Below, piece after piece: positions 11,346 to 22,790 of a stretch of DNA of 64,000 nucleotides. Within the stretch, counting starts at the first letter, position 1, and each line of letters begins with the position of its first letter. The stretch is taken from the NCBI RefSeq assembly GCF_022539665.2, contig NC_081339.1, forward strand, positions 2,380,017-2,444,016, read 5' to 3'. Source of the stretch: Daphnia carinata (lineage: Eukaryota; Arthropoda; Branchiopoda; Diplostraca; Daphniidae). The notes beneath the pieces are model-generated. The model was given only the letters and a program-made list of their open reading frames with translations, had not been told where the DNA came from and did not search any database. The translations under genes and the position numbers were made by a program.

Positions 11346-12800
11346 TTTGTGTAAAAACGGATAGCCATAATGGAATGCTATTCACGAAAATGAAGTTTAT
11401 TTTTTAATTGGCCTTATAGTTTTTTAATTAAACATAAAAAACAGAAAGTGGGGATTTTGTTGGGCCTATTTTGTCGGGCTTAAAATTTTTTCCTATTAAA
11501 ATATAATATCATTCAATATGGATAACTATATACGATTCTGATTCCAAATTAATTAAGAAAAACGAAAATGGCATTTGTTTTTAGGTAGCGTTTATAGTTT
11601 TTGAGTAATCTAAAATATAAAATTAGTGTGTGCGAATCGAAACCATTACTAGCGCGCCAGTACGCTACAGCACTAGCGTGACACATCAAACTTCTTTGAT
11701 TATTAAAAAATCATAAAGTCTACGTAAAAACTAATTTCATTTTCGTGTTCCTTGTCAAATTTTAAACAAGAATCATGTATATTCATCTAAATCTAATGAT
11801 ATTATTTTTTAATAGGACAAAATTTTAAGCCCAACAAAATAAACCTGGCCTTCTGTTTTTTACGATTTATTCAAAATGTATAAGCCTAATATAAAAATCA
11901 GCCATATTTTCGTCATCAGCGATCAATTTCGAATTTGCATAATGTATTTTTAAGTATATCTAGAATTTGACAAAAATTGAAAAAGTGGGAAGGCTATAAC
12001 CTTCTCACTTTTTCATTTTTGGCCAAATTTTAAATTTGGCTTAAAATACATGGTTTCGATGCAGATGGAATGCTAATCACGAAAATCAAGTTTACTTTTT
12101 AATTGGCCTTATATTTTTTAAATAAGACGTCAAAAACACAAGTCGGGGCTTATTTTGTCGGGCTTAAAATTTATACCTGTAAAAATTGACACTTATTGGA
12201 ATTGGGTGAAAATCACAAAATATATACAAAATTGAATGCTGATTCTGGGAAAATTGTTCTTTTTTTCATTACGTAAACCGTTTTTTTAACACCACAAAAA
12301 CTAACACGCCAGCACGTGGCAACACTAGCGCTATTTTTCAGTAGATAGACCTACCGTTGTGTACTGGCACGCTTGTTTCCTTCGTTTATTTAGGAAAATA
12401 TAAGTCGTATTGAAAAAAAAGTTGATTTCTGTGTTTATCATTCAATTCTGAATCGAAATCATGTATATCCATTGCTATATTAAAGATTTTTGTAAAAATA
12501 TAAAACTGATGGAAAAGTCGGGCTATATTTGTTTTTGTCGGGCTTATTTTCAGTTATGGTTAAATTTTAAATTTGGCTTAAAATACATGATTTCGATGCA
12601 GAATTGAACGCTAACCATATAAATCAAGTTTGTTTTTCAACTGGCCTTATAGTTTTCACCGGAATAAGGCGTTCAACTTAGACTATACCTCGTAATTTTT
12701 ATTGAATTCCAAGCGATGAACTTTTTGTGCAAATTTTGTAAAAAAAATTCGGGGAATCCCGTTCCAAAAATTCCCACTTTTTTCTTTCAATCTAGTTCAT
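11345..12800. repeat. AT-rich repeats right of palindrome 1
   Basis: Several degenerate copies of one AT-rich motif occur here (for example ATTTGGCTTAAAATACATG at 12035 and 12570, and GTCGGGCTTA phrases at 11470, 12150 and 12510). The stretch 12285-12655 is the direct-repeat partner of 5790-6160. The part around 11590-11700 matches, inverted, the left flank of the second palindrome near 22490-22600. No gene is seen. Confidence 0.55.
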
Positions 12801-13286
12801 TCAGTTTTCTCTTCCCGTTGCACCTTATCGACATCAGTGGTTGGGAGTACCTTTTTCGTGCTATTGACATTGTGACCTAAGTGGAACAGAATGGAAAGCA
12901 TACAAGATCCTCTTTTTAGTCTGGAAGTGACATGACATGCAAAACAAATTTTTTTGTTTGAAGAGTAAACGTTAGAAACGATCTTTGTTTTCGTATTTTT
13001 CGCTCTACGACTCGGGAAATGTCACCTGCGGATATTACAATAACATAGGTAAGTAGGGAGGATAGGCGACTATTTCGGTCAAAGGGCTCAGTTCAACGTG
13101 CGCTCATCAAATCAAGGCAGGCACACGCAAAAAATTTTATGCTTACGATCGTAAAGCCAGTTGCATGATCGTGCACACATTGACTGAAGATCGCAATCTA
13201 TTTAAATTTCAAATGCCATGTTGTACCCGGGATTTGTTGCCAACTGAAGTAATTTATACTGACGATTTCCTATAGTAATATTGATT

Positions 13287-13400
13287 CGTGATTTAACATT
13301 GCGGCATGATATTGACAATAAATGTGGACATATAGTTGACCTAAAGAGCAGATATGGAAAGCTTCCTTATACACGTGTTTGGCCTTCAATTCGCGTGTGA
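13287..13400 (+). pseudogene. Coding-like fragment of unknown origin
   Basis: One frame reads through about 37 codons with a protein-like composition (DIDNKCGHIVDLKSRYGKLP, then YTRVWPSIRV and a stop). A second open frame of 85 codons starts at 13379. Neither is recognised and no clean exon structure links them. They may be a gene fragment left between the repeat block and the lipase gene, or chance open frames. Confidence 0.2.
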
Positions 13401-14367
13401 GTGATGAAAATGGGGACTGCAGAGTTCTGTTTGGCCGCAACTTGGCACCATTTCATCAAAAATGTTGCAACACATCGCTGATTATAAGGCAAGTTAGTTC
13501 ATTTTGCTCTCGCACAGAAGTGGGACAAACCTTTTCTCTCAACACAGCAGGAGAAAAGAAATCAGAAAATCTTAATAAAATCAATCAATTTTCGACTTCT
13601 GCATTAGACGAAGAGAAATCCTATGAAATTTTGTAGCAAGTTGAAGGATCATCAAACTAAGTACTCAAAATATATTAAATCTACGAAAGGTGCATAGTGA
13701 CCACTTGGCATTGATGAGATGTACCTTTCATCGCATTCGCCAATGTAGTCTGTTATTGAAATTGTTTTATGCTGGGGCTTATAACGCATTTCTCTTTTCA
13801 GTGAAGCTTGGCTAGTATATATATCGGACAAATATCGTTATTGTACAGCATCCTACGCAGACGGCATCAATAATTAGGTGACACTTGCCATAAGTTACTT
13901 GGTGCTAAAAAAAAAACTGAACTGTAGGCTACTCCAGCCTAGATTTATTAAAAAGTAAATGTCCTTATGGTCTATGGTAAAGCGCCTCGTGAAGTTCCTC
14001 AATCAATTTCAACCCTTCACAAAAATCGTGACTAACGGTGCTTTTTGGCGGATGAAATTTATACCCACACATCCTAAATGATGGAACCTTATGTATTCGT
14101 AAAAGACGGAACAAAAACAGGTTCTTTGAAAGAATATCCGTATACTAAAATGTATGCAACGGCAAATTGCACAAGAGGCAGAGGCTTCTGGCCCATGTAT
14201 GGTAGTGGTTTCCTTCAATTTTGTGGTCCTTTTTTCAGTGGTGCTTCCCTATTTATCTTGTTCTTTATGTATTATCATGGTAGCTGATGAAAATTTTCTT
14301 TCTTTCAGTGCTGGACAACCAGTTTCAGTCTGGCGATGTCTTCTCACCAAGGAAGAGTGTTGTTGGC

Positions 14368-16484
14368 ATGTTTCCCATTCGATCAGAATGTTGGTACAGG
14401 TTTGCTTTGGCGTTAGTCGTTTTAACTGAGTGCAGTTCAAATAACATTGGTGATGTAACAGCTCGCATACTAGTCAAAAATTGGCGGAGGAAAGCGGAAG
14501 AAGAACGCGCAAAATTCTTCAATCGCCTACCGAAAAATGTGGAATCCTCGTATACGACGGTATGTTGAATGCTTCTCTATTGAATTAAGCTTTCGAAAAG
14601 TTCATTTCAAAATTTATCACGAGCTTTTTTCTATCACACAGCCCGAAGTGATCAAAAATCGAGGTTATCCGGTAGAAACTCATCACGTAACCACAGACGA
14701 TGGGTCGGTATACATTTAATCATTTCATCGCGCAAGCAAACTCTGACAATGGTGACTTATCATGAACCGAAAAGAACTGAATTTTCTTTTATTTTTAGAT
14801 ATATTCTAGAGCTTCATCGTATCCCACCCCAATTATCGACAGGCCCAAAGAAGGTTGTGCTTTTAATACATGGTGTGTTGGAGTCTTCCGGCACTTGGCT
14901 CGTCAATCCTTCCAGCCGTTCTCTCGGTACAAATAATAATAACAATAATAAAGCTGTGGTAATACAGGTAATCATAGCCAATTTTGTATGTTCAATTGAA
15001 GCGATACTGTTGGCATCTCAGTCGTACGACGTATGGCTCGGTAATTACCGGGGCAACAGGTACGCAAGAAGACATACAACCCTCAATCCCAAACGAGCTC
15101 AATTTTGGAAATTTAGGTGCAATCTGATTATATTTTATTTGTGAAGTTTTCACATTTTTACACACTTTGTACGTCATGTTACCAGTTGGGACGAAATAGG
15201 GGATCACGATATTCCAGGAATCATTAATTATATATTAAAAGAAACTAGGCAATCGACGTTGTCTTATATTGGACATTCGTTGGGATGCGGTGCGTTTTTT
15301 ATCGCCATGATCAAACACCCGGAGCTCAACGCAAAAATTGATGCCATGGTAACTGACAATTAATGTAGTAAATTGCAAGGTGTGCATATAATTATAGAAT
15401 CATGATGCAGGTTGGCCTTGCACCCTTATCTTCCTTTGCACATTTCACTACTGCGCTATTCCGCATCTTGGCTCCGTTTGGTAAACTTTTTGAGGTAAAA
15501 CTGTGAGTTTTTAAAAACGTTTCGTTTTGGTCCTAACGAATATTTGTCGGATCTAATGTGCAGGCTATTCTCAAGTCGATTGGAACTTGGGGATGGCTTG
15601 ACAGCCAAGGTATCCCCGATGTTTTATACGACCTAATATGTGAACAAACGTACCACCAAGCGCGATTCTGCAGAGACTTGTTCATGGCAATTGCAGGACC
15701 AAACCCGGATAATTTTGATGTGGCAAGTCTTCGAAATCAAAGATGAAAAAACATAAAGGCAATAAAATAATGTTCTGCTTGTTTCGAAATCAAGGAAATT
15801 ATACCGCTGGTGGGGTCCAATTATTTGATGGGAACTTCAGTACCTGTCATTGCGCAATTCGCGCAAAATTACGCTGCAGGTAATCGCTTTTGGAAAGGTT
15901 GTTTGCTTACAGCTATTCCGAATGTGCCTTAATGTGTTTCATGTATTTCTTCGGCACAGGCGAAACATTTCAGGCTTATGATTACGGATGGAAAGGTAAC
16001 CTGATGCGATACGGATCAACCAAACCGTTGGAATACGACCTAGGAAAGGTTACGGCTCCGGTATATGATCAATTTAACATTGTCACCATTGATAACGTGT
16101 TACTAGATTAAATTTTATCGTTTAGGTGTACGTCTTCTCGGGAGGGAATGACCGTATAGTAACCCCAATGGTATATATTTTGTCCCATTTTCAAAACGTT
16201 GGAATACTTCAGCAAAGTTTGAGTTTTTATTCAATTGGCTTTCAGGACGTAGATTGGCTCCTCACACAACTCGGCAACCTCAAAGATTCTACGCGTATTG
16301 GCAATTATAACCACCTTGATTTTATATGGGTAGGCATAATCAATCACAACCGTTAGCTAGACAAAATTGTCCTATTGTGTCACTGGAATATCGCAAATTA
16401 TTTTTCTCACTTGTTCGTTGATAGGGGTCAGATGTCAAAGAGAGATTGTATGATCAAGTCATTGCGCTTTTACCTCCTCCATAA
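14368..16484 (+). CDS. Acid lipase (lysosomal/gastric lipase family, alpha/beta hydrolase)
   Basis: Twelve exons join in frame to about 424 residues, close to the usual 400 of acid lipases, which hydrolyse triacylglycerols or cholesteryl esters in lysosomes or the gut. Exons: 14368-14559, 14642-14703, 14799-14926, 15002-15116, 15186-15348, 15411-15494, 15564-15719, 15795-15879, 15960-16060, 16126-16170, 16246-16329, 16425-16484. The chosen start gives a hydrophobic N-terminus fitting a signal peptide. The family segment GYPVETHHVTTDDGYILELH is followed by the oxyanion motif LIHGVLESSGTW. The nucleophile is Ser197 in GHSLG, with Asp371 in GGND and His400 in NYNHLDF, a complete triad. A poly(A) signal AATAAA lies at 16582-16587. 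Which substrate it prefers cannot be told. Confidence 0.9.
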
Positions 16485-16581
16485 CTATAACAAAGGTTCA
16501 AGAAAGAGCAACTGGTTTCAGAATGGACACTCCAGCGTTTTATTAACATAATTTTGTTATTTAATATTTGTTTTCATAAAA

Positions 16582-16587
16582 AATAAA
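16582..16587 (+). terminator. Poly(A) signal of the lipase gene
   Basis: AATAAA about 100 bases after the lipase stop codon. Confidence 0.6.
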
Positions 16588-16842
16588 TTCCTTTTGAATT
16601 TTTCACATGTTTTTATTGTCTTCCAGTGACTAACTGATAAACGGTATATACCTGCTTCGTTTGTTGTATTAAGCAGGTGTTTTCCGACAGACTGACATGA
16701 CGAAACATTCATTTGGAAGGACCTGTAAAAAAACAAACAAAAATAGTCCTTGGTATTTACAACTCGGTAAGGTGATTCGAACTTACGAATTATCTCTCAC
16801 CTTGTACGAATTGCATTATGCGTTAATTTATTACGCAGTAAC

Positions 16843-16914
16843 GGGGGTATAGCTCAGTGGTAGAGCATTCGACTGCAGATCGAATTGTCCCCGGTTCAAA
16901 CCCGGGTGCCCCCT
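16843..16914 (+). tRNA. tRNA-Cys (GCA)
   Basis: A full cloverleaf of 72 bases. The acceptor GGGGGTA pairs with TGCCCCC, the D-arm is GCTC/GAGC, and the anticodon stem TTCGA/TCGAA closes a loop with anticodon GCA after T33. The T-arm CCCGG/CCGGG carries TTCAAAC. No T4 or longer run follows within about 90 bases, which is unusual for a Pol III gene. A second near-identical copy lies 233 bases downstream. Confidence 0.92.
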
Positions 16915-17147
16915 GTTTGTAATAAGTAGATCAATTCGTATTACATGTAAACAATACCGGTTAATCCTAGAACACTTCCAAGTATCATAAGATTTAACTT
17001 CCTAATGAATTTTTGCGACAACTGTTGCTTTCTATTCCCTTGCCACCGCAGAATAACAGAAAATTTTTGGTACATTTAGATTTGCCACATTCTACTCACA
17101 ACAGTTTCCACATTACTTGAGATGTCTATGAAAATCTCTTAACGCAT

Positions 17148-17219
17148 GGGGGTATAGCTCAGTGGTAGAGCATTCGACTGCAGATCGAGAGGTCCCCGGT
17201 TCAAACCCGGGTGCCCCCT
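17148..17219 (+). tRNA. tRNA-Cys (GCA), second copy
   Basis: Differs from the copy at 16843-16914 only at the end of the anticodon stem and the variable region (TCGAGAGG instead of TCGAATTG), giving one G-U pair. Anticodon GCA. A run of five T at about 17223-17228 supplies a normal Pol III terminator. Confidence 0.94.
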
Positions 17220-17614
17220 CTCCTTTTTCAGCATTTTTTAAAAGATTCTTTGGAAATTATTTCGGTCGATTTGAAATCAATTTCCGGAAGGATAAAAGTT
17301 TTCCTCATAAGGGTACTGTCATCATTTTATCTTGTTACATTGCCACCCCAGTTACGGTTTTTTTTAGGTATGGCGCGACAAAAAAAAATCGAATTAGCCT
17401 TAGGAACGTTACGCAGTTACCAGCTTATCGTATACGTTACGTTGTTACGAGCTTTCTAGTAAACTTGCAAAAGCGTAGGGACAATTTTTTGCTAACAACG
17501 TTAACTGCAAGTACAACAATTTGACTGCGACGCGGCACTGGTTTATTTGATTGCGGGAGTGGATTTTCCTTATGCCTGCACATAAACGATTAATAGCGTA
17601 TAAAATTGCGAAAA

Positions 17615-19042
17615 CTAGTCCTGGTACTCGAGTTCAGTGATAAAAGTTAAATCCGTGTTAGCCAAATTCTTCTGAATCCATTCGTCAATACGATTGTTCA
17701 ACTCGGGACTAAAGTGATTTTTCCAGTCCCCTGTTTTGCCTGCAGTAAGAGAAGCATTTCACGCAGTTAAGGGAAAACATTTAAGTGAATAAAAATAAAT
17801 CAAATGAAACGCTAATCTCAATTTTGTAGGGTATACCTTGCCGGATAAATCTTCCTTCCTGACTCATGGCACCAGTCTTTTTCCCCGATTCATTATTGAC
17901 CGTTTCATTCTTTTGGAAATTCTCAAATTTCAAGTGCTCTGTCAATGCCACCAGTTGCTTTTCGCTCAGCGATTTTCCGAGAAAGGAAGCCACCTTTCCG
18001 ATCTCTCCCCGCAAATCCTATATTGGCACAAGCACAACGCCATATTTTTTAATGCTGAGATTTCATTCGATTTTGTTCACAAATGAATTGCTGTCAAGTA
18101 CCCTTTTCATGTCCTCGTAGAACATGAAATGCATGTTGGGATGATGTCGTTTAGACCAAGCTTCCAGGATATGAGGGAAGAAGGGAGCATTGTACACTAT
18201 TACAATTAGGAAATAAGGTGAGTCTTTTAGAAAGGCTTAATAAAACATTGATTCGCTTCAGACCTTCGTCATCCATAAAGAATTGAGCAAATTCTTCCAA
18301 AGTTCCAGTGTAACCGTGCAATTTGATCAGCTTGTGGTGGAAATAGTACGAAACAATCACATCCTTCGGATTGCGTGCCACGTAAACGACCTTCAGTTAA
18401 ACGATTTAAAATCGCAATTCAGTTAGGTTTGCAATGTTTTTGGAGAATACCTTGGCTGCATCTAGTAGTTGTGGAGGAAGCAGGTAAAACGGCAAATGGG
18501 GTCGTATGACTCTGGGTGACGGCAGTTGTTCCACCTTATCCAAAGTCATTAGTTTGTCTTTGATTCCGGACATGCGCGTGCTCAAATAAGGCATCCTGAA
18601 ATTCGAATGAGCACTCATTTAAACAACTGCAAATGCTGCAATATGGAAGTGATCAATGTACTCTAAGAATGGAGCTCGAAGTGTAAGACCCGCTTTACTG
18701 GCTGCCTCGAAATCGCAATTGTTTTGTAATAACCATAACAATTCACAAGTCCAAGTGGTTCCTGTTATCAAACGAATTTGTTTCTTTTTTTATTTCTCAT
18801 CGTCGTTCAATTTTCCATTATAACTTACCACATTTGGGAAAAGTAAGAAGCCAGACATCGTCACTCCTCACTTGCATCCGGAAGATCTTTTCTGCATTTC
18901 GGGAATACGTTGGAGTCGCTACGAATCCACCAGGTTCACTTCGAACAAGTCCATCATCGTAACCGGTAAAGAGTTCCTTAAACGACTGCGAGTGTGTTTT
19001 AGGAATATCGTGAAACTGAATTTTCCAGGACTCGTCAGACAT
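17615..19042 (-). CDS. Cytosolic sulfotransferase (SULT family)
   Basis: Seven exons give about 328 residues; cytosolic sulfotransferases move sulfate from PAPS to hydroxyl or amine groups of small molecules. Exons, high to low: 19042-18829, 18761-18662, 18595-18451, 18390-18264, 18196-18102, 18017-17837, 17739-17615. The 5'-phosphosulfate loop TFPKCGTTW is at residues 67-75, and the catalytic His is about 138 in PRVIRPHLP. The 3'-phosphate site VARNPKDVIVSYY is at 157-169. The C-terminal motif RQGKTGDWKNHF corresponds to RKGxxGDWKNxF. All key motifs are present, so the enzyme should be active. Intron 2 is about 66 bases and contains an in-frame stop, which supports the splice model. The substrate is unknown. 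Confidence 0.92.
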
Positions 19043-19049
19043 GTTGTCT

Positions 19050-20675
19050 AGGTTAGAGCTGTGAGCAGACTATTGGAGTACCTAGGACAGAACCTATTTA
19101 TGTTTATGAGATTTTGAAAACTTTCTTTCGTCGTCTATACGTAACTTTCTCATTTTACTCCAATGTTATCAATTTGGGTTATGTTACATAAGTCCCCAGG
19201 CCCTACAGCTAAGTCGGCTGTGATAAAAGATGACACAAGAGGATGGATGCGTACATGAGAGAAAGTCTAACCATTAGTCTACGTTTACAGCTGAAAAGCT
19301 TATATAATGTCATACATATTGTAAGCTAAAAAAACAACAGCAACCACATTCTTAGTTGTGCTACAAACTTAATATAGTGGCACTAAAACACATACACAAC
19401 TTTAGAAGTTGAAATAGATTTGAGGCGTCGTGTTAAAAAATGGATTGTCAAGGCGTTAATTAATTTTCGCACCTTCAGAGAACAATTGGTAAGCATGTTT
19501 CTCGCGTAGCTGTCGTCTCTCTTTAGAAGTCAGATATAAATGGAAGGAAAAGGCAATAATCTAAAGCTTTCCCTATGGCAATCCAATAGAAAGCGATAGA
19601 AAGCTCAGAGGAGAAAAAATGACAAGGCATTAAAATTGCTTAGTCATTTATAAATGACTAAGATATATATATATAAATGATATGTCGTTCTTTCCGCAAC
19701 GCTATGGGGTAATATTTTTATGATGTTTTTATGACTAACGATTCCAAAAAACGAATGTACTAATGTTGTCGAGCAACGGCGTTTCTCGACATTTATGTTT
19801 ATCGCTGACTACTTGTAGAGATAGACGGTAAACGTTTAGGTAACGCTTCTGTTGGAAAAAGTAAACCTCAATTGATAACTAATACTGTTTAGTATTACCT
19901 GCGTCCATTATTACTGTTTAGCCTTAGGTGATGTCCCAACCCTGTAACCTCTCTTATGACGTGGCGTGTGTAACTGCTTCTCTTGAGTTTCTGCTGCTTG
20001 TCTGTCAACGTCTCTACCCCTATCAACTTATATCGACAAATATTGTGCCTTTATCATTCCTTCTGTGTTAAAGGTATGTCAAGTAATACAATCAACTGTG
20101 AATTAATAGTAACAATAGAATAGTTTTTACAATGTCCAATATTTTCTTGAAAAATTTACTCAAAATAAAAGAAGTGGGCCTTTAGACGACATGGTTAATA
20201 AAATAAATTTTTACATATTGAAAACAAAAATTACTTCGTTAATGTTTAGTAGACAGGAGTCACATAATTTTTTAAGAAAGCTGTTACAAAAAGTTGGGAC
20301 TTTGGGTCGTATTTTTATAAGACGACTGTTTACCAACTACAGGTGAGTAGTAAAATGTTATTTTCGTCCTCTTCCGTTATCGATGACGTCAATCAACAAC
20401 TGACATGGTTGTTCCTTGATAAGTTGTTTTGATCATTGGACAACTCAAAGCAGTGTCAATAATATAGATCACTTTATGAAAACAAAAGCTGCACGTAGCA
20501 TCGTAGCCCATGATAAACTATTTTTAGTAGTCTAATCTCCAAAGGATTTAGGTTGCAAGACTGGTGTAAGAATCGAATTAACGTTTTATTTGCCTTTAAT
20601 TTCAAAAGATATTTTTAGATGATATTAAGGTGGCCGTGCATAGGTAAAATTTGTCTGGGAATCAATCATCGACAT
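19050..20675. other. Intergenic DNA between sulfotransferase and VMO1-like gene
   Basis: I see no gene here. It holds a perfect cAMP-response-element palindrome TGACGTCA at 20384-20391 and a minus-strand poly(A) signal (TTTATT on the plus strand) at 20585-20590, suitably placed for the VMO1-like gene. Confidence 0.5.
20585..20590 (-). terminator. Poly(A) signal of the VMO1-like gene
   Basis: AATAAA on the minus strand about 90 bases after the stop codon at 20676-20678. Confidence 0.5.
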
Positions 20676-21424
20676 TTAAGCGCAGCATTCAAAACGGACA
20701 TCATTAAGAGCCGTGTTGTCTGTTGCAGCATCAAAGGGTTTCACGCGGGTCTGGATTCCGCAGATTCCATTCGGGCAATCAGCACTGTACTCGCCGAAAA
20801 CGCCAATTTGGTTTCCCACGCTAGCTAATTCAACACCGTCCGTGCATCGGAAACGAATGCTGTTGGCTGCGGTGTTATCGGCATCAACCCCGTTCGGCTG
20901 GACTTTCAATTGGAAAGCAGAAAGGAACGCTCCTGCAGCGCACCCGCGGCCTGGGCCCATTTGTCCAACAAGTCCTTCAGTCGAAGTAATGATGGTTCCG
21001 CCACCATTGTCGCAAGTTAACTGAATCGCATTCAGTGAAGTGAAGTCCGTTCCTTGGTTCGCATCGTTACGGGTGGAGTAGTAGACGGCCCGTGATACGC
21101 CCGGACACGAATCCATTGGTCCCCAGTCTCCTTCAACTTCTCCATTTGTTACCTGTCGTACAAGGTGAATATTTTTTGGTCAATCGCAAGACATGGAATA
21201 GTTCATGAAATTATTGCAATTTAAAGTACGAAAGTGATAGTTGCACAGCCAATCCGTAACCGTGAATATATTACAATGGGTAATCGAAACCATGAAATTC
21301 AATATGGGTTTGCGAAAGGAGCAACAAGAAATAAAGCGAGACTTACTGAAATAATTTGACTGTCGACAAGGCCGAAAACGAGGGCGCTCACCATGAGCGA
21401 TACAGAAAACAGGCGAGAAGTCAT
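20676..21424 (-). CDS. VMO1: Vitelline membrane outer layer protein 1 homologue (secreted)
   Basis: Two exons (21424-21347 and 21152-20676) give about 184 residues. The first exon is almost exactly a signal peptide (MTSRLFSVSLMVSALVFGLV). The mature part shows the repeated VMO-I pattern: GDWGPMDSCPG near the start, ALNAIQL-type and NSIRFRC-type repeats, GRGCAAGAFLSAFQLKVQP, and a closing DNTALNDVRFECC. In hen egg this fold is a beta-prism of three repeats in the outer vitelline membrane; invertebrate homologues are secreted and of unclear role. Conserved cysteines are retained. Length is close to vertebrate VMO1 (about 200). The assignment is by motif and overall repeat structure. Confidence 0.88.
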
Positions 21425-21429
21425 CTTCA

Positions 21430-22485
21430 GTTCGTTTCGTCAGGACTGTTTTTTAGGACAACTTTGGCTTCCGTAGTGATGCCTTATTTATACGGACTGG
21501 CACAATCTGCAGGTTTGTCTTAATCAGTCGGTTGACAATTGCTACGTGCATTATATAACTACTAAAGCTTACAAGAATGCTTATGATAGCTTAGATTTTG
21601 TTTTCAAGTAGTTTAATATACGTTTTATGGGGGTTGGTGTTCTATCGTCTACTGTGCTATTGGTTGTTATATTCTAACGGCTGCTCCGTACTCAATCCTC
21701 CCGGTTGTTTGTTTTGTTTTTCGAGCTATCGGCCACACCAACGCAGTCAAAGTGTCGTATGATTATCTTGTTGACGAGCACTATTGCGTTCGGTAGTGTT
21801 GTTGCTCAAGCTTTACTCTAACAAAAGTATGCCGGTGGTGCTCACCTCGATAAGGGACGAATGAATGATGTCAAATGGTGGACTGTATGCACTTGGACTT
21901 ACCAACACGTACGATGGATTCTATCATTGCTTTCGTATTTAAAAAAATAAATGAAAGAACTTGCAAAAATCTATTTATTTTGGCTTATACTGAATTTTTC
22001 ATATTGAAAAAGCCAAATATTCAACCTAGGATTCTGGTTAAATATTATGCTTTTTGGTCTTCTATTGAACAGGTTGTTGCCATTTGCAATCCTTCGAATC
22101 CGCTGTGCCATTGAAACTACTAAGATTTAAATTATGGAACTCATGGACAAAAATGTTTGAATAAATTACAGTGTTTCATTTAGCCTTTCTTTATTTCTAT
22201 ATCAGACAGTCTTTGTTCATAGCAAGAGGAGAGTCGCATATGCATGGAAATTATTTCGGGCCATTTTCGTCCCCTCACAACAAGTTATCAGTCATCTAGT
22301 CCTGTAACCCAACCATAGTATCAGTCCTCCAGCTATTGCTATATTCCTAAGCTATTTCAAAAATTTTAAGCTGTGTTCTAAAGCAATTTGCTAATCGTTA
22401 TCCCGCCAAATAATGCTGCCATCCAGCGGTAGACATATCGACGCCATTACAACTACAGAGATCAGCACTACACCGAATCAAAGAA
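21430..22485. other. Intergenic DNA upstream of the VMO1-like gene
   Basis: I see no gene here. It should include the VMO1-like promoter at its left edge; its right edge meets repeat sequence at about 22490. Confidence 0.5.
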
Positions 22486-22489
22486 GTTT

Positions 22490-22790
22490 GATGTCTCACG
22501 TTAGCGCTGTAGCGTACTGGCGCGCTAGTAATAGTTTCGATTCGCGCACATACTAATTCAATATTTTAGATTACTCCAAAACTATAAACTCTACGTAAAA
22601 ACAAATTCCATTTCGTTTTCCATGGTAAATTTTGAATCAGAATCATGTATAGTTATCTAGATTTAATGATATTATTTTTTAATAGGAAAAAATTTTAAGC
22701 CCGACAAAATAAGCCCGGCCTTCTGTTATTTTTTTTTTTTTAATTCAAAAACCATAAGGCAAATTAAAAAATAAACTTTATATTTACGGC
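22490..22790. repeat. Outer inverted repeat, left copy, of block 2
   Basis: The part from about 22575 to 22790 matches 29900-30145 in inverted orientation (shared phrases include CTATAAACTCTACGTAAAAAC and TTTTAAGCCCGACAAAATAAGC). The two copies enclose three element arms. Its left extension (22490-22575) matches, inverted, about 11600-11700 beside palindrome 1 and includes half of the CGCGCCAGTACG hairpin. Confidence 0.6.
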
